From Thermohahella caldifontis (GTDB lineage Bacteria > Pseudomonadota > Gammaproteobacteria > Pseudomonadales > Oleiphilaceae), in contig NZ_CP154858.1 in the NCBI RefSeq assembly GCF_041153465.1, positions 1,612,001-1,676,000 on the forward strand: 64,000 bases of DNA, written 5' to 3'. The position numbers and the translations under genes are program-made. Positions 27,748-36,013 of the stretch are shown piece after piece; positions within the stretch are counted from its first letter, which is position 1; each line of letters begins with the position of its first letter. The notes under the pieces are model-generated. The model ran no database searches, had not been told where the DNA came from, and was given only the letters and a program-made list of their open reading frames with translations.

Positions 27748-29289
27748 ATGGAACAGCTTTCGGAACTGGACGCCTCATTTCTCTATCTGGAAACAGAATC
27801 CTGCCCGATGCACACGGGTGGCATCTACCTTTTCGAGACGCCCGAAGACGGACATCCGCTGGACTGGGAGTCCCTGCGTGCCCATGTGGCGGACCGCATT
27901 CAGGCGACACGCCGCTTCCGGCAACGCATCGTCGAGGTACCGCTGAATCTGGATCACCCGTACTGGGTGGATGATCCCGAATTTGATCTGGATCGTCATC
28001 TGCTGCATCTGACACTGGATGAGCCGGTGACCGCGGACACGCTGCGTCCACTGGCGGAGGAGCGTCAGAGCCGCTGTCTGGAGCGCGACAAACCGCTCTG
28101 GGACATGGTCTTTGTCGACAGCCGTCACCCGGATTCACGCCATACCGGCCTGATCGTCCGCACCCACCAGGCCATCATCAACGGCGCCACGGGTGAAGAG
28201 CTGATGACCTGGCTGCTGGATTTTACCCCGCACCCCTCCCGCAAGCCGCGCAAGCTGCCCTGGCAGCCGCGACCGCTGCCTTCCCGGGTGCGTCTGCTGG
28301 GTCAGGCCTATGGCAACGCCCTGACAACGCCGGTGCGTCTGGCAGGCATGGCACGCGACGCCATGGCGTCCGCTTTCTACACGGTGCTGATGCAGCGCCT
28401 CAGAAATCTGCCCCTGCCCATCAGGCTGTTCAGTGCGCCGGAGACGCCGTTCAACCAGCCCGTCTCGCCGGCGCGGAAATTGTACGACACCACCTTGCCC
28501 CTGGATCGCCTCAAGGCCATCAAGAAACGTCTGGCCCCGGCCAACCTGAACGATGTGCTGCTGGCACTGGTTGCCGAAGTGGTTCGCGACGAGTTGCTGG
28601 AGAAGGGCGCGCTGCCTCAGCAGCCTCTGACTGCCATGTCCCCCGTATCCGTGCGCAGCAAGCGAATCGAAAGCCCTACGGGCAGTCAGCTGTCGGCCAT
28701 GGTTGTCAGTCTGGACACCCATATCGCGGATCCGGCGCACCGGGTGCTGAGCATTCATGCCAATGCAGAAGCCTCGCGCATCTACAGCCAGGCGGTCGCC
28801 GCAGCCCGGCTGACGCATCTGGTGCCTGCCGCCCTCCTGGGGCTCGCCGCGCGGGTCTACAGCGAGTTCCAGCTTGCACAGAAGCACCGCCCGCTGTTCA
28901 ATCTGCCGGTCACCAACATTCCCGGCCCGCGTACCCCACTCTACCTGCTCGGACACCGGCTGGTGAAGCAGATCGCCTGCGCGCCCCTGTATGACGGGCT
29001 GGCCTGCTCATTCGTCTTCGTCAGTGATGCCTCTCAGGTCACGCTGTCAGTGACGCTGTGCCCTGACGTCGTCACCTTCTCCAAGCCCCTGGATCATCGT
29101 GTGGCCGAGGCACTGTCCCGGCTCGAAACCGCCGCCGAACATGCCGACGTGGAAGCACTGCGCGCCATTGTGGCAGAGGAACAGGCCAAAGCCGCCTCCT
29201 CGGGCTGGATAGAGGATCTGAGCCGGTTATTCAACAACCTGTTCAGCCCGGACACACTCAAGCGGTTGTACCGGCGAGACGCCCGGTAA
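27748..29289 (+). CDS. Wax ester synthase/diacylglycerol acyltransferase family protein with a degenerate active site
   Basis: WS/DGAT-family protein of 513 residues. Family blocks: LSELDASFLYLETES at the N-terminus, DKPLWDMVF, LNDVLLALVAEVVRDEL, and TNIPGPRTPLYLLG near the C-terminus. The catalytic HHxxxDG should lie at 140-146, but the sequence reads HQAIING: the second His is Gln141 and the Asp is Asn145. The frame is otherwise intact and full length. Known family members esterify fatty alcohols or diacylglycerol with acyl-CoA; loss of these residues suggests altered or lost catalysis. It follows ispB by 9 bp and is convergent with the AMMECR1 gene. Confidence 0.82.
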   Translation: MEQLSELDASFLYLETESCPMHTGGIYLFETPEDGHPLDWESLRAHVADRIQATRRFRQRIVEVPLNLDHPYWVDDPEFDLDRHLLHLTLDEPVTADTLRPLAEERQSRCLERDKPLWDMVFVDSRHPDSRHTGLIVRTHQAIINGATGEELMTWLLDFTPHPSRKPRKLPWQPRPLPSRVRLLGQAYGNALTTPVRLAGMARDAMASAFYTVLMQRLRNLPLPIRLFSAPETPFNQPVSPARKLYDTTLPLDRLKAIKKRLAPANLNDVLLALVAEVVRDELLEKGALPQQPLTAMSPVSVRSKRIESPTGSQLSAMVVSLDTHIADPAHRVLSIHANAEASRIYSQAVAAARLTHLVPAALLGLAARVYSEFQLAQKHRPLFNLPVTNIPGPRTPLYLLGHRLVKQIACAPLYDGLACSFVFVSDASQVTLSVTLCPDVVTFSKPLDHRVAEALSRLETAAEHADVEALRAIVAEEQAKAASSGWIEDLSRLFNNLFSPDTLKRLYRRDAR

Positions 29290-29295
29290 GGGTCT

Positions 29296-29874
29296 TCACG
29301 TCCGGTTAGCCGCAGCAAGCCAGGCCTTCTGCGTGCCATAGATCTGCACCTGCATGTCCGGCGCCCAGAAGTCTTCCGGCAACCCGGCCTTGCGCTTGAG
29401 ATGGGCGAGAAACTCAGCCGGATCAGGCAACTGTGCCCAGACATCCGGCAGGAAGGTGGCACGATGCCCGCGCCACGACAGGATCACACCATCCTTGCCG
29501 GGCTGCAGACGCTGCCTGAGCTCGGCTTCGCCGGAGACAGGCAGCGGCCTGGGGGGCGTCAGCACGCTGACCTCCACGTCCACATCCCGCCATTCGGCTG
29601 CACTCAGGGGCGGGAACCGGGGGTCGCGAAAGGCTGCCGCCCGCGCATTCTCCCAGACATCCTCCCACAAGGGCCGCCAGGCCTGAAGCGAGCCGATACA
29701 GCCTCGCAGATTCCCGCTCCGGGTCAGCGTCACGAAGGACGCACCCGGCTCGTGCAGCCGCCCGTCTTCAGGCAACTCTACCGGCCCTTCCTGACCAGAC
29801 AGTGCCGCCTCAATGGATCGCGCGGCCAGCCAGCACAAACGCTCAAGCTGTTCTGAAGAAAGCAAAGGCGCCAT
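29296..29874 (-). CDS. amrA: AMMECR1 domain protein (AmmeMemoRadiSam system protein A)
   Basis: AMMECR1-family protein, 192 residues. The diagnostic segment LRGCIGSLQAWRPL is present, followed by DPRFPPLSAAEW and DVEVSVLTPPRPLP. In many genomes this domain is encoded beside a MEMO-like protein and a radical SAM enzyme; the biochemical role is not settled. It overlaps the upstream MEMO gene by 32 bp. No radical SAM partner is in this window. Confidence 0.88.
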   Translation of the reverse strand: MAPLLSSEQLERLCWLAARSIEAALSGQEGPVELPEDGRLHEPGASFVTLTRSGNLRGCIGSLQAWRPLWEDVWENARAAAFRDPRFPPLSAAEWRDVDVEVSVLTPPRPLPVSGEAELRQRLQPGKDGVILSWRGHRATFLPDVWAQLPDPAEFLAHLKRKAGLPEDFWAPDMQVQIYGTQKAWLAAANRT

Positions 29875-30640
29875 AGCCCACCACCCTTGACGGATCTCCC
29901 GCCGTATCTCCCGAATTTTTCACCATCAGCGTCTCGGCCTGCCAGCCCTGCTTGCGGGCATAGGCCAGCAGCCCGTTGAGTGCATAGCAACCACAGGCAT
30001 CCTCGCCAGTCAGTTTCGGCTGCAGCGATTCGATCATCCGGGCGCTGCGCAGGTCACGAACGCGGGCCGCATCATACTCATGATAGTGGCTCAGGTCCGA
30101 ACTGACGATGATCAGGGTTTCCTCGTCAGGCGCTGCCAGTTCCAGTGCCTGCACCACATACTCGGGGGGTGTTTCTCCCACCACAATGGGCACCAGACGG
30201 AACGAGGGCAGAACCGTCTGAAGGAAGGGCAGCTGAACTTCCAGGCAGTGCTCGTATTGATGGGGCAGATCATGAGCCAGAACGGCAGGACATTCCTGAT
30301 GGAGTCTCTCGCAGGTTGCCTGGTCAATGGGCACGACCCCCAGCGGCGTCCTGAAGCCCTGCGTCGTCGGCACCGCCATGCCACGCAGCGCCACCCGGTG
30401 ACTGGGGCCCAGCAGAATGATCCGGTGGATGTCCCCGGCCCAGGGCAGGATGCCATGATAGGCCTCGGCCGCAATGGGCCCGGAATAGCGCAGCCCCGCA
30501 TGCGGTACCACCAACGCCTCGGGACGCCGGGTCAGTACCGTTCGTGCATTGTCCAGATACTGCCGGACGGTACGCTGCAACCGCGCCGGCTCGGACTCGT
30601 AGAACACCCCGCTGACTGCGGGTTCTCGTATGGCGTGCAT
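29843..30640 (-). CDS. amrB: MEMO1-family protein (AmmeMemoRadiSam system protein B)
   Basis: MEMO-like protein of 265 residues, structurally related to class III nonheme iron dioxygenases. The start ATG at 30640 is preceded by GGAGGGG. Family motifs: REPAVSGVFYESEP, VVPHAGLRYSGPIAAEAY, LLGPSHRVAL, YEHCLEVQLPFLQ, SSDLSHYHEYD, and CGCYALNGLL. The metal-ligand-type His residues of MEMO (in PHAG, GPSH, EHCLE) are all visible. It forms an overlapping pair with the AMMECR1 gene downstream. Confidence 0.9.
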   Translation of the reverse strand: MHAIREPAVSGVFYESEPARLQRTVRQYLDNARTVLTRRPEALVVPHAGLRYSGPIAAEAYHGILPWAGDIHRIILLGPSHRVALRGMAVPTTQGFRTPLGVVPIDQATCERLHQECPAVLAHDLPHQYEHCLEVQLPFLQTVLPSFRLVPIVVGETPPEYVVQALELAAPDEETLIIVSSDLSHYHEYDAARVRDLRSARMIESLQPKLTGEDACGCYALNGLLAYARKQGWQAETLMVKNSGDTAGDPSRVVGYGAFAFFRTA

Positions 30641-30697
30641 GGCTGTCCCCTCCTGTGACATTGCATTACAGTGAGGGCCAGCCGTGCAAATTTCAAG

Positions 30698-31414
30698 CTA
30701 CTTGAAGGCCCAGCGCAGGAAGGCCTTCTTCTCGGCAGGAGAGGCCTGTTTCCAGACTTCCTTGAGCGCATCCAGCCGCGATACGCCCTCGGTCAGACCG
30801 CTGCCGGAGACTTCGGACTCGGCACCCGCGTCGGCCGCCGGTACACAGTTTCCCGCCACCAGCGGGCTATCCGCAAACCCGGCACCGGTCTTGCCCTCTT
30901 CCATCGCCTTGGCACGCCGGGCGTAAACCGAACCCTCCCAGGGCTGGACGGCGTACCGGCCACCGTTGCTGTCCACGACCTCGGCAGAAAAGTTTGCCAC
31001 CAGGGCGCGGGCCTCATTGAGGGTGTCCGGATGACGGAACTCCACCTGATAGGTGACGCCCGGCCTGACGTCCAGCACAGCCACCTGATCCGGCGATTCA
31101 ATGACCAGCGCCTTGCTTTCGGCGTCGGACGTGGCCGCCGGATTGGCAAAGAGCCCGGAATACCGGAACACGACAACCCGCTTCCCGGGGAGCAGCTGAT
31201 AACGCAGCGTCAGCGCATCCAGCAGGTACTCCCCCTGCTTGACGCCGTCTATGGCCACCACCTTGATATCGGGCGGCGCGACAAAGATGCCCGTTTCGGA
31301 TGCGCTGCGATCCGGCCCTTCCCAGGTTTTGATGGTCCCCGGCGCGGTGCAGCCGCCCAGCCAGACCATCGTCCAAAGCATGCCCAAGATGCCCAGGGCC
31401 CTGATAACCTTCAT
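30698..31414 (-). CDS. Predicted lipoprotein, DUF2057-like
   Basis: Predicted outer-membrane or periplasmic lipoprotein of 238 residues. ATG at 31414 follows AGGAG with 7-nt spacing. The signal peptide ends in a lipobox (MVWLGGC, Cys at about 23). The segment IKVVAIDGVKQGEYLLDALT followed by a beta-rich region resembles DUF2057/YccT-type periplasmic proteins, but I am not certain. The C-terminus (QASPAEKKAFLRWAFK) is helical. Single gene, 57 bp downstream of the divergently read MEMO gene's promoter side; no function can be assigned. Confidence 0.6.
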   Translation of the reverse strand: MKVIRALGILGMLWTMVWLGGCTAPGTIKTWEGPDRSASETGIFVAPPDIKVVAIDGVKQGEYLLDALTLRYQLLPGKRVVVFRYSGLFANPAATSDAESKALVIESPDQVAVLDVRPGVTYQVEFRHPDTLNEARALVANFSAEVVDSNGGRYAVQPWEGSVYARRAKAMEEGKTGAGFADSPLVAGNCVPAADAGAESEVSGSGLTEGVSRLDALKEVWKQASPAEKKAFLRWAFK

Positions 31415-31579
31415 GTCGCTGCTCCTCATTACTGTGCAAGACCCGCATTGTCCACGCCCCCCCGCTCACTTTCAAGCCTCCCGGGGACGATTTCCGGCGG
31501 CCATGGAAATGTAAAAAAGTGTTGAATTTCCATGCAGGATGTGCCAACTTCAAATCAGTCAGGCACAAGGAATCCCAGA

Positions 31580-31783
31580 ATGCAGTCGCCGTACATGAAC
31601 CGAGAAGGTGAAGAGGGGCCTGTGCCCTTCCGCAGCGACCGTTTTTTCTGCGTCGCCGGGAAGTGGCACTTCACGACGCGTGAGGGCGTGGAGATCGGCC
31701 CCTTTTCTTCCCGTGAACGCGCTCAGGAAGGTCTGAAGGCCTACATCCGGATTGCCCGGAAGCTGGCTTCCATGCAGAGCTGA
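31580..31783 (+). CDS. Small DUF6316-like hypothetical protein
   Basis: A 67-residue soluble protein from the ATG at 31580, which has AAGGAA 8 nt upstream; the earlier ATG at 31532 lacks a ribosome site. The core RSDRFFCVAGKWHFTTREGVEIGPFSSR followed by a C-terminal helix resembles the short DUF6316 family of marine and pseudomonad gammaproteobacteria, where the aromatic and Gly-Pro-Phe positions are conserved. No signal peptide or membrane segment. It is divergent from the lipoprotein gene and convergent with pgpA (12 bp). Function unknown. Confidence 0.65.
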   Translation: MQSPYMNREGEEGPVPFRSDRFFCVAGKWHFTTREGVEIGPFSSRERAQEGLKAYIRIARKLASMQS

Positions 31784-31795
31784 ACCCTTCCGGCT

Positions 31796-32296
31796 TCAGA
31801 ACCCGTACAGCAGCGCGGCAAAAGACAGCGCCAGCACGCATGCGCCTGCCAGCACGTCATCCAGCATGATGCCCAGTCCACCATGAACATGACGGTCCAG
31901 CCAGCTGATGGGCCAGGGCTTGAGGATATCGAACAGCCGGAAGCCGGCAAAGGCCCACAACCACTCCCAGCCTCCCCATGCCGGAAGCACGAGACAGGCA
32001 ATCCACTGCCCCACCCATTCATCCCAGACAATGGCCCCGTGGTCATGCACTCCCCAACGACGCGACGTTTCCCCGCAGATCCGGATGCCCATGACCGACG
32101 CCGCCACGATGACCGCAACCTGAACAGGCAGGGACAATCCCTCCAGCCACAGGATCCAGACCAGCAATCCCGCCAGGGAGCCGAAGGTACCCGGCGCCCG
32201 CGGCGCAAGCCCGGAGAGCAGTCCTGTGCCCAGCAGTTGCCAGGGATCGCGGATCACTTGCCGCCAGTCAGGTCGCATGTCAGCCAAAATGGTCAT
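31796..32296 (-). CDS. pgpA: Phosphatidylglycerophosphatase A
   Basis: Membrane phosphatase converting phosphatidylglycerol phosphate to phosphatidylglycerol; 166 residues. Family segments: LASGLAPRAPGTFGSLAGL-type N-terminus (here SGLAPRAPGTFGSLAGLLVW), HDHGAIVWDEWVGQWIACL and the C-terminal DRHVHGGLGIMLDDVLAGA. Several hydrophobic helices. The start overlaps the end of thiL by 17 bp, the common gammaproteobacterial arrangement. Last gene of the glyA-to-pgpA run. Confidence 0.92.
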   Translation of the reverse strand: MTILADMRPDWRQVIRDPWQLLGTGLLSGLAPRAPGTFGSLAGLLVWILWLEGLSLPVQVAVIVAASVMGIRICGETSRRWGVHDHGAIVWDEWVGQWIACLVLPAWGGWEWLWAFAGFRLFDILKPWPISWLDRHVHGGLGIMLDDVLAGACVLALSFAALLYGF

Positions 32297-33209
32297 ACCC
32301 CTTTTTCAATTCGCCGGAAACGCACTCATCATCCAGAAAGAGTCCCGCAGGCCCGATGACCCGGCCAATCCAGGACACCGGCACCTGCAGGCGCTTCAGC
32401 GCCTCTTCGATGGCACCACAGGCTTCCGGTTCACAGGTGAAACAGAGTTCATAGTCGTCACCGCCGGTGAGCGCCCATGCCAGCCCCTCTCTTTCCGGCA
32501 GGTCCGGGCACACGGGAACCGCGCTGCTGTCAAGCCTGGCGCCAACCCCGGAAGCCTGCAGGATGTGCCCGAGGTCCGCCAGCAAACCATCGGATACGTC
32601 GATGGCCGACGCGGCATGTTCGGCAAGTACCTGGCCTGCGGCAATCCGGTTGCCGGGCTGCCAGTAACGGCGCAGTACCGTGTCCGTCCGTGAGCGGGTC
32701 AGGTCCGGGTGCGCCAGCGCTGCCCGGGCCCCGCCAAGATCTCCCGTCACGCCGATCCGCTGCCCGGGGCGAACGCCATGTCGCCGGAGCGGTTTCGCGG
32801 CCGTGCCCATGACGGTCAGGGTCAGTACCAGCGGCCCCCGGGTGGTATCGCCGCCAATCAAGCGCAGGCCATGCAGCTCAAGCCCCCGGCGAAGCCCTTC
32901 CGAGAAGGGCCGCAACCAGGGGTCTGTTGCTCGCTCCCGGGGAAGCGTCAGGCCAAGCGTGGCGGCGACGGGGCGCGCACCCATGGCGGCCAGATCACTG
33001 GCGGTGACCCGAACCGCACGCTCGGCAATCCAGTCGGCCGGCGCATCCGCCGGAAAGTGTGTCCCTTCGACCAGGGTATCCGTGGACAGCAGCAGCGGAC
33101 AGGACACGGGGCTCAGCGCCGCACAGTCATCGCCGACGCTGAATTCCACCCCCTCCGACGGCTCTTCATGAAACGAAAAATACCGTCGGATCAGGTCAAA
33201 CTCTCCCAT
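32280..33209 (-). CDS. thiL: Thiamine-monophosphate kinase ThiL
   Basis: ATP-dependent kinase making thiamine pyrophosphate; 309 residues. Metal and substrate motifs: VGDDCAALSP, STDTLVEGTHFP, ASDLAAMGARPVAATLGLTLP, GGDTTRGPL, VTGDLGGARAAL, AIDVSDGLLADLGHI and ALTGGDDYELCF. It starts 3 bp after nusB and overlaps pgpA. Together with ThiO elsewhere in the window it serves thiamine cofactor supply. Confidence 0.95.
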   Translation of the reverse strand: MGEFDLIRRYFSFHEEPSEGVEFSVGDDCAALSPVSCPLLLSTDTLVEGTHFPADAPADWIAERAVRVTASDLAAMGARPVAATLGLTLPRERATDPWLRPFSEGLRRGLELHGLRLIGGDTTRGPLVLTLTVMGTAAKPLRRHGVRPGQRIGVTGDLGGARAALAHPDLTRSRTDTVLRRYWQPGNRIAAGQVLAEHAASAIDVSDGLLADLGHILQASGVGARLDSSAVPVCPDLPEREGLAWALTGGDDYELCFTCEPEACGAIEEALKRLQVPVSWIGRVIGPAGLFLDDECVSGELKKGYDHFG

Positions 33210-33212
33210 GAA

Positions 33213-33698
33213 TCAGCGCCGGGTCTGGTTTCGTGCCGCGACTTCCGTGGCCCGAACCGTGGAAGCCAGACGATCCAGCACCCGGTTGACAAACTTGTGA
33301 CCGTCCGTGCCGCCGAAAGCCTTGGCAAGTTCCACGGCTTCGTTGATGACCACCCGGTAGGGGATGTCCGGCCGGTTGCGCAGTTCCCAGGCCCCCATGC
33401 GACACACCGCGTGCTCGATGGGATCCAGTTCCTTCAGTGGCCGGTCCACACAGGGTTTGATGGCCTCGTCCAGCTCACCGACGGTGTCCGTGACGCCGCG
33501 AAAGATCTCGCTGAAATAGGGCCGGTCAAAGCGCTCCATGTCTTCGTCGGACAGAAACTGGGCCTCAATCTCGTAGGGCGCCGTCCGGGCCATGTGCCAC
33601 TGATACAGGGCCTGCAGGCAGTAGCGGCGTGCGCGTCGCCTGAGCTCCACCGGAGAAGCCTTGCGTGGCGTGCCGCCGGACTGATCGGTTGTGCTCAC
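33213..33698 (-). CDS. nusB: Transcription antitermination factor NusB
   Basis: RNA-binding antitermination factor for rRNA operons, partner of NusE/S10; 161 residues. Motifs: RRRARRYCLQALYQWHMA, LDEAIKPCVDRPLKELDPIE, ELRNRPDIPYRVVINEAVELAK and HKFVNRVLDRLA. The start is GTG at 33698, directly after the ribH stop, so translation is probably coupled. The N-terminal 15 residues before ELRRRARR are a little longer than in E. coli. Confidence 0.95.
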   Translation of the reverse strand: MSTTDQSGGTPRKASPVELRRRARRYCLQALYQWHMARTAPYEIEAQFLSDEDMERFDRPYFSEIFRGVTDTVGELDEAIKPCVDRPLKELDPIEHAVCRMGAWELRNRPDIPYRVVINEAVELAKAFGGTDGHKFVNRVLDRLASTVRATEVAARNQTRR

Positions 33699-34175
33699 TC
33701 AAACCCCCGCTGTCTTGATCAGGCTGACCATTTCATAGGCAGACATGGCGGCCTCGGCCCCCTTGTTCCCGGCCTTGGTGCCGGCTCGCTCTATGGCCTG
33801 CTCAATGGTGTCCACCGTCAGGACGCCAAAGGATACCGGCACGCCGGTTGACAGCGCAACCTGACCCAGGCCCTTGGCACACTCGCCGGCGACATATTCG
33901 AAATGGGGCGTGCCTCCACGGATGACGGCACCCAGCGCAATGATGGCGTCGTACTTGCCGCTTTCCGCCAGACGCTTGACCAACACCGGAATCTCGAAGG
34001 CACCCGGCACACGGAACACGCTGATCCGGTCCTCCGCCACGCCATGGCGGCGCAGGGCATCCAGTGCACCCTCCTGCAGGCTGCCCACGACAAACTCGTT
34101 GAAGCGTCCGACGACCAGGGCATAACGGCCTTGCGCACCCGCCAGAAAATCGCCTTCAAATACCTGTACACTCAT
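33699..34175 (-). CDS. ribH: 6,7-dimethyl-8-ribityllumazine synthase RibH
   Basis: Penultimate step of riboflavin synthesis, joining the RibD product and the RibB product to lumazine; 158 residues. Motifs: RYALVVGRFNEFVV, VPGAFEIPVLVKRL, ALGAVIRGGTPHFEYVAGE (catalytic His) and PVSFGVLTVDTIEQAIERAGTK. ATG shares one base with the ribB stop (TGATG). Confidence 0.96.
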   Translation of the reverse strand: MSVQVFEGDFLAGAQGRYALVVGRFNEFVVGSLQEGALDALRRHGVAEDRISVFRVPGAFEIPVLVKRLAESGKYDAIIALGAVIRGGTPHFEYVAGECAKGLGQVALSTGVPVSFGVLTVDTIEQAIERAGTKAGNKGAEAAMSAYEMVSLIKTAGV

Positions 34176-35329
34176 CAGTTCTCTCCACTTTCATTCTGCT
34201 CACCCGCCTGATTGGGGCCGTGGTAAGGCAGATAATCCACAATTTCGAGGTCGAAGCCCGAGATGGCACCGAAACGCATCGGGGATCCCATGACAATCAT
34301 CTTGCCCACATTCAGGGCACGCAGTATCTGGGAGCCGGTTCCGATGGTCGTGTAGGCACCGGATTTGGCGCCTCCCACCTGCGGCTTGCGGCTCTTGTTG
34401 AAATAACGGTCGAGCTGATCATCCAGATCCACCGCCCCCTGTTCCGCATCCAGCAGCACCAGCACCCCCCGACCCTCTTCGGCAATCCGCGCCAGGGCAT
34501 GCTGGATGGGCCAACTGCCGGAATCGGGCCGGATGGCCCCGAGCAGATCCCGCAGGACATCCGCAAAGTGCACCCGCACGAGTACCGGCTCGTCAGGCGT
34601 CAGGTTGCCGGTATGCAGTGCGAGATGCAGGCCGCCATTGATCGTGTCGCGGAAGCGGGTCAGGGTAAAGGTCCCGTGTTCCGTCTGCAGCGATTCCTCG
34701 CTGACCTTTTCCACAGTCTGCTCATTGAGCGTGCGGTAGTGAATCAGGTCGGCTATGGTGCCGATCTTGAGGCCGTGTGTTTTGGCAAACGCCTCCAGAT
34801 CGGGACGGCGCGCCATGGTCCCGTCCTCATTCATGATCTCGACAATGACCGCGGCCGGCTCAAGTCCCGCCAGCCGCGTCAGATCACAACCCGCTTCCGT
34901 ATGGCCCGCACGGCTCAGCACACCGCCCGGCTGTGCCATGAGCGGAAAGATGTGTCCGGGCATCACGATATCCGAGGGCTTGGCATTGCGGCTGACGGCA
35001 ACCTGAACCGTTCGCGCCCGGTCGGCCGCGGAGATGCCGGTGGTCACACCTTCTGCCGCTTCAATGGATACAGTGAAGTTGGTCTGGTGCGCGGCGCCGT
35101 TGCGGCTCACCATGAGCGGCAGCCCCAGCTGTTCGCAGCGCTCCCTGGTCAGGGTCAGGCAGATCAGGCCCCGCGCATACTTGGCCATGAAATTGATATC
35201 TTCCGGACGCACAAGCTCGGCGGCCATGATCAGGTCGCCCTCGTTCTCGCGGTCCTCGTCATCCATCAGGATCACCATCTTGCCCTGACGGATATCCTCT
35301 ATGAGTTCTTCAATGGTGTTCAGCGCCAT
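34175..35329 (-). CDS. ribB: 3,4-dihydroxy-2-butanone-4-phosphate synthase with a degenerate GTP cyclohydrolase II domain (RibBX type)
   Basis: Two-domain protein of 384 residues. The N-terminal DHBP synthase domain is intact (LMDDEDRENEGDLIMAAE, and HTEAGCDLTRLAGL), making the four-carbon unit from ribulose 5-phosphate. The C-terminal part aligns with GTP cyclohydrolase II but lacks the zinc-binding cysteines: where RibA has ECLTGD...RCDCG, this protein reads VHFADVLRDLLGAIRPD. The second activity is therefore predicted to be absent, as described for RibB of Pseudomonas. A separate RibA is expected elsewhere. It sits between ribE and ribH in the riboflavin cluster; calling it ribBA would overstate it. 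Confidence 0.9.
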   Translation of the reverse strand: MALNTIEELIEDIRQGKMVILMDDEDRENEGDLIMAAELVRPEDINFMAKYARGLICLTLTRERCEQLGLPLMVSRNGAAHQTNFTVSIEAAEGVTTGISAADRARTVQVAVSRNAKPSDIVMPGHIFPLMAQPGGVLSRAGHTEAGCDLTRLAGLEPAAVIVEIMNEDGTMARRPDLEAFAKTHGLKIGTIADLIHYRTLNEQTVEKVSEESLQTEHGTFTLTRFRDTINGGLHLALHTGNLTPDEPVLVRVHFADVLRDLLGAIRPDSGSWPIQHALARIAEEGRGVLVLLDAEQGAVDLDDQLDRYFNKSRKPQVGGAKSGAYTTIGTGSQILRALNVGKMIVMGSPMRFGAISGFDLEIVDYLPYHGPNQAGEQNESGEN

Positions 35330-35341
35330 GTTTTACCTCTC

Positions 35342-36013
35342 TCAGGATCCTGGACGACCAAACCCGGCCGCCACCAGCGCTTCAAGGGTTACACCGGGCG
35401 CAGACGCGGTGTCTTCCCGGTGTGCGTAGTGCATCAGATGTTTCAGGTAGCGCGCCACGATATCCACTTCGATGTGCACGCGGTCACCGGTGTTCAGCCG
35501 GCAGAGTGTGGTCCGGTCCGCCGTATGGGGCACAATGGTCAGGCCGAACTCTCCGTTATCGAAACTGTTCAGCGTCAGACTGACGCCATCCACGCAGACG
35601 GATCCTCTGGGTGCCAGATAGGGGTGGAGTTCGGCCGGAGCCGCCACCCGGAGGCGCAGGGCGCGGGAATCCCGCTCGCGCCGGCGCACCGTGCCCACGC
35701 CATCCACGTGTCCGGTCACCAGATGGCCGCCCAGACGGGTCGACAGGGTCAGTGCCTTCTCCAGATTGACCGGCCGCCCCGGCCGCCAGCTGTCCACCAG
35801 CGTATGCGCACGTGTTTCATTGGAGACATCCGCATCAAAGCCATCCGGTCTCAGCACCGTGGCCGTCAGGCAGATGCCGTTCACGGCAATGGAGTCTCCC
35901 AGTGCCACATCATCCATGAAGCCTTCGGGAGTGCGGACACTCACCACAAGATCGCCACTGCGCGGCACGGCCCGCAGCAGGGTTCCGGTCGTTTCGATCA
36001 GTCCGGTGAACAT
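35342..36013 (-). CDS. ribE: Riboflavin synthase (alpha subunit type)
   Basis: Dismutates two lumazines to riboflavin; 223 residues from the ATG at 36013 (MFTGLIETTGTLLRAVPRSG). The two tandem lumazine-binding repeats are visible, each with a GDSIAVNGICLT or RGSVCVDGVSLTLN type block, plus HLVTGHVDGVGTV. Start overlaps the ribD 3' end by 16 bp. Confidence 0.95.
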   Translation of the reverse strand: MFTGLIETTGTLLRAVPRSGDLVVSVRTPEGFMDDVALGDSIAVNGICLTATVLRPDGFDADVSNETRAHTLVDSWRPGRPVNLEKALTLSTRLGGHLVTGHVDGVGTVRRRERDSRALRLRVAAPAELHPYLAPRGSVCVDGVSLTLNSFDNGEFGLTIVPHTADRTTLCRLNTGDRVHIEVDIVARYLKHLMHYAHREDTASAPGVTLEALVAAGFGRPGS

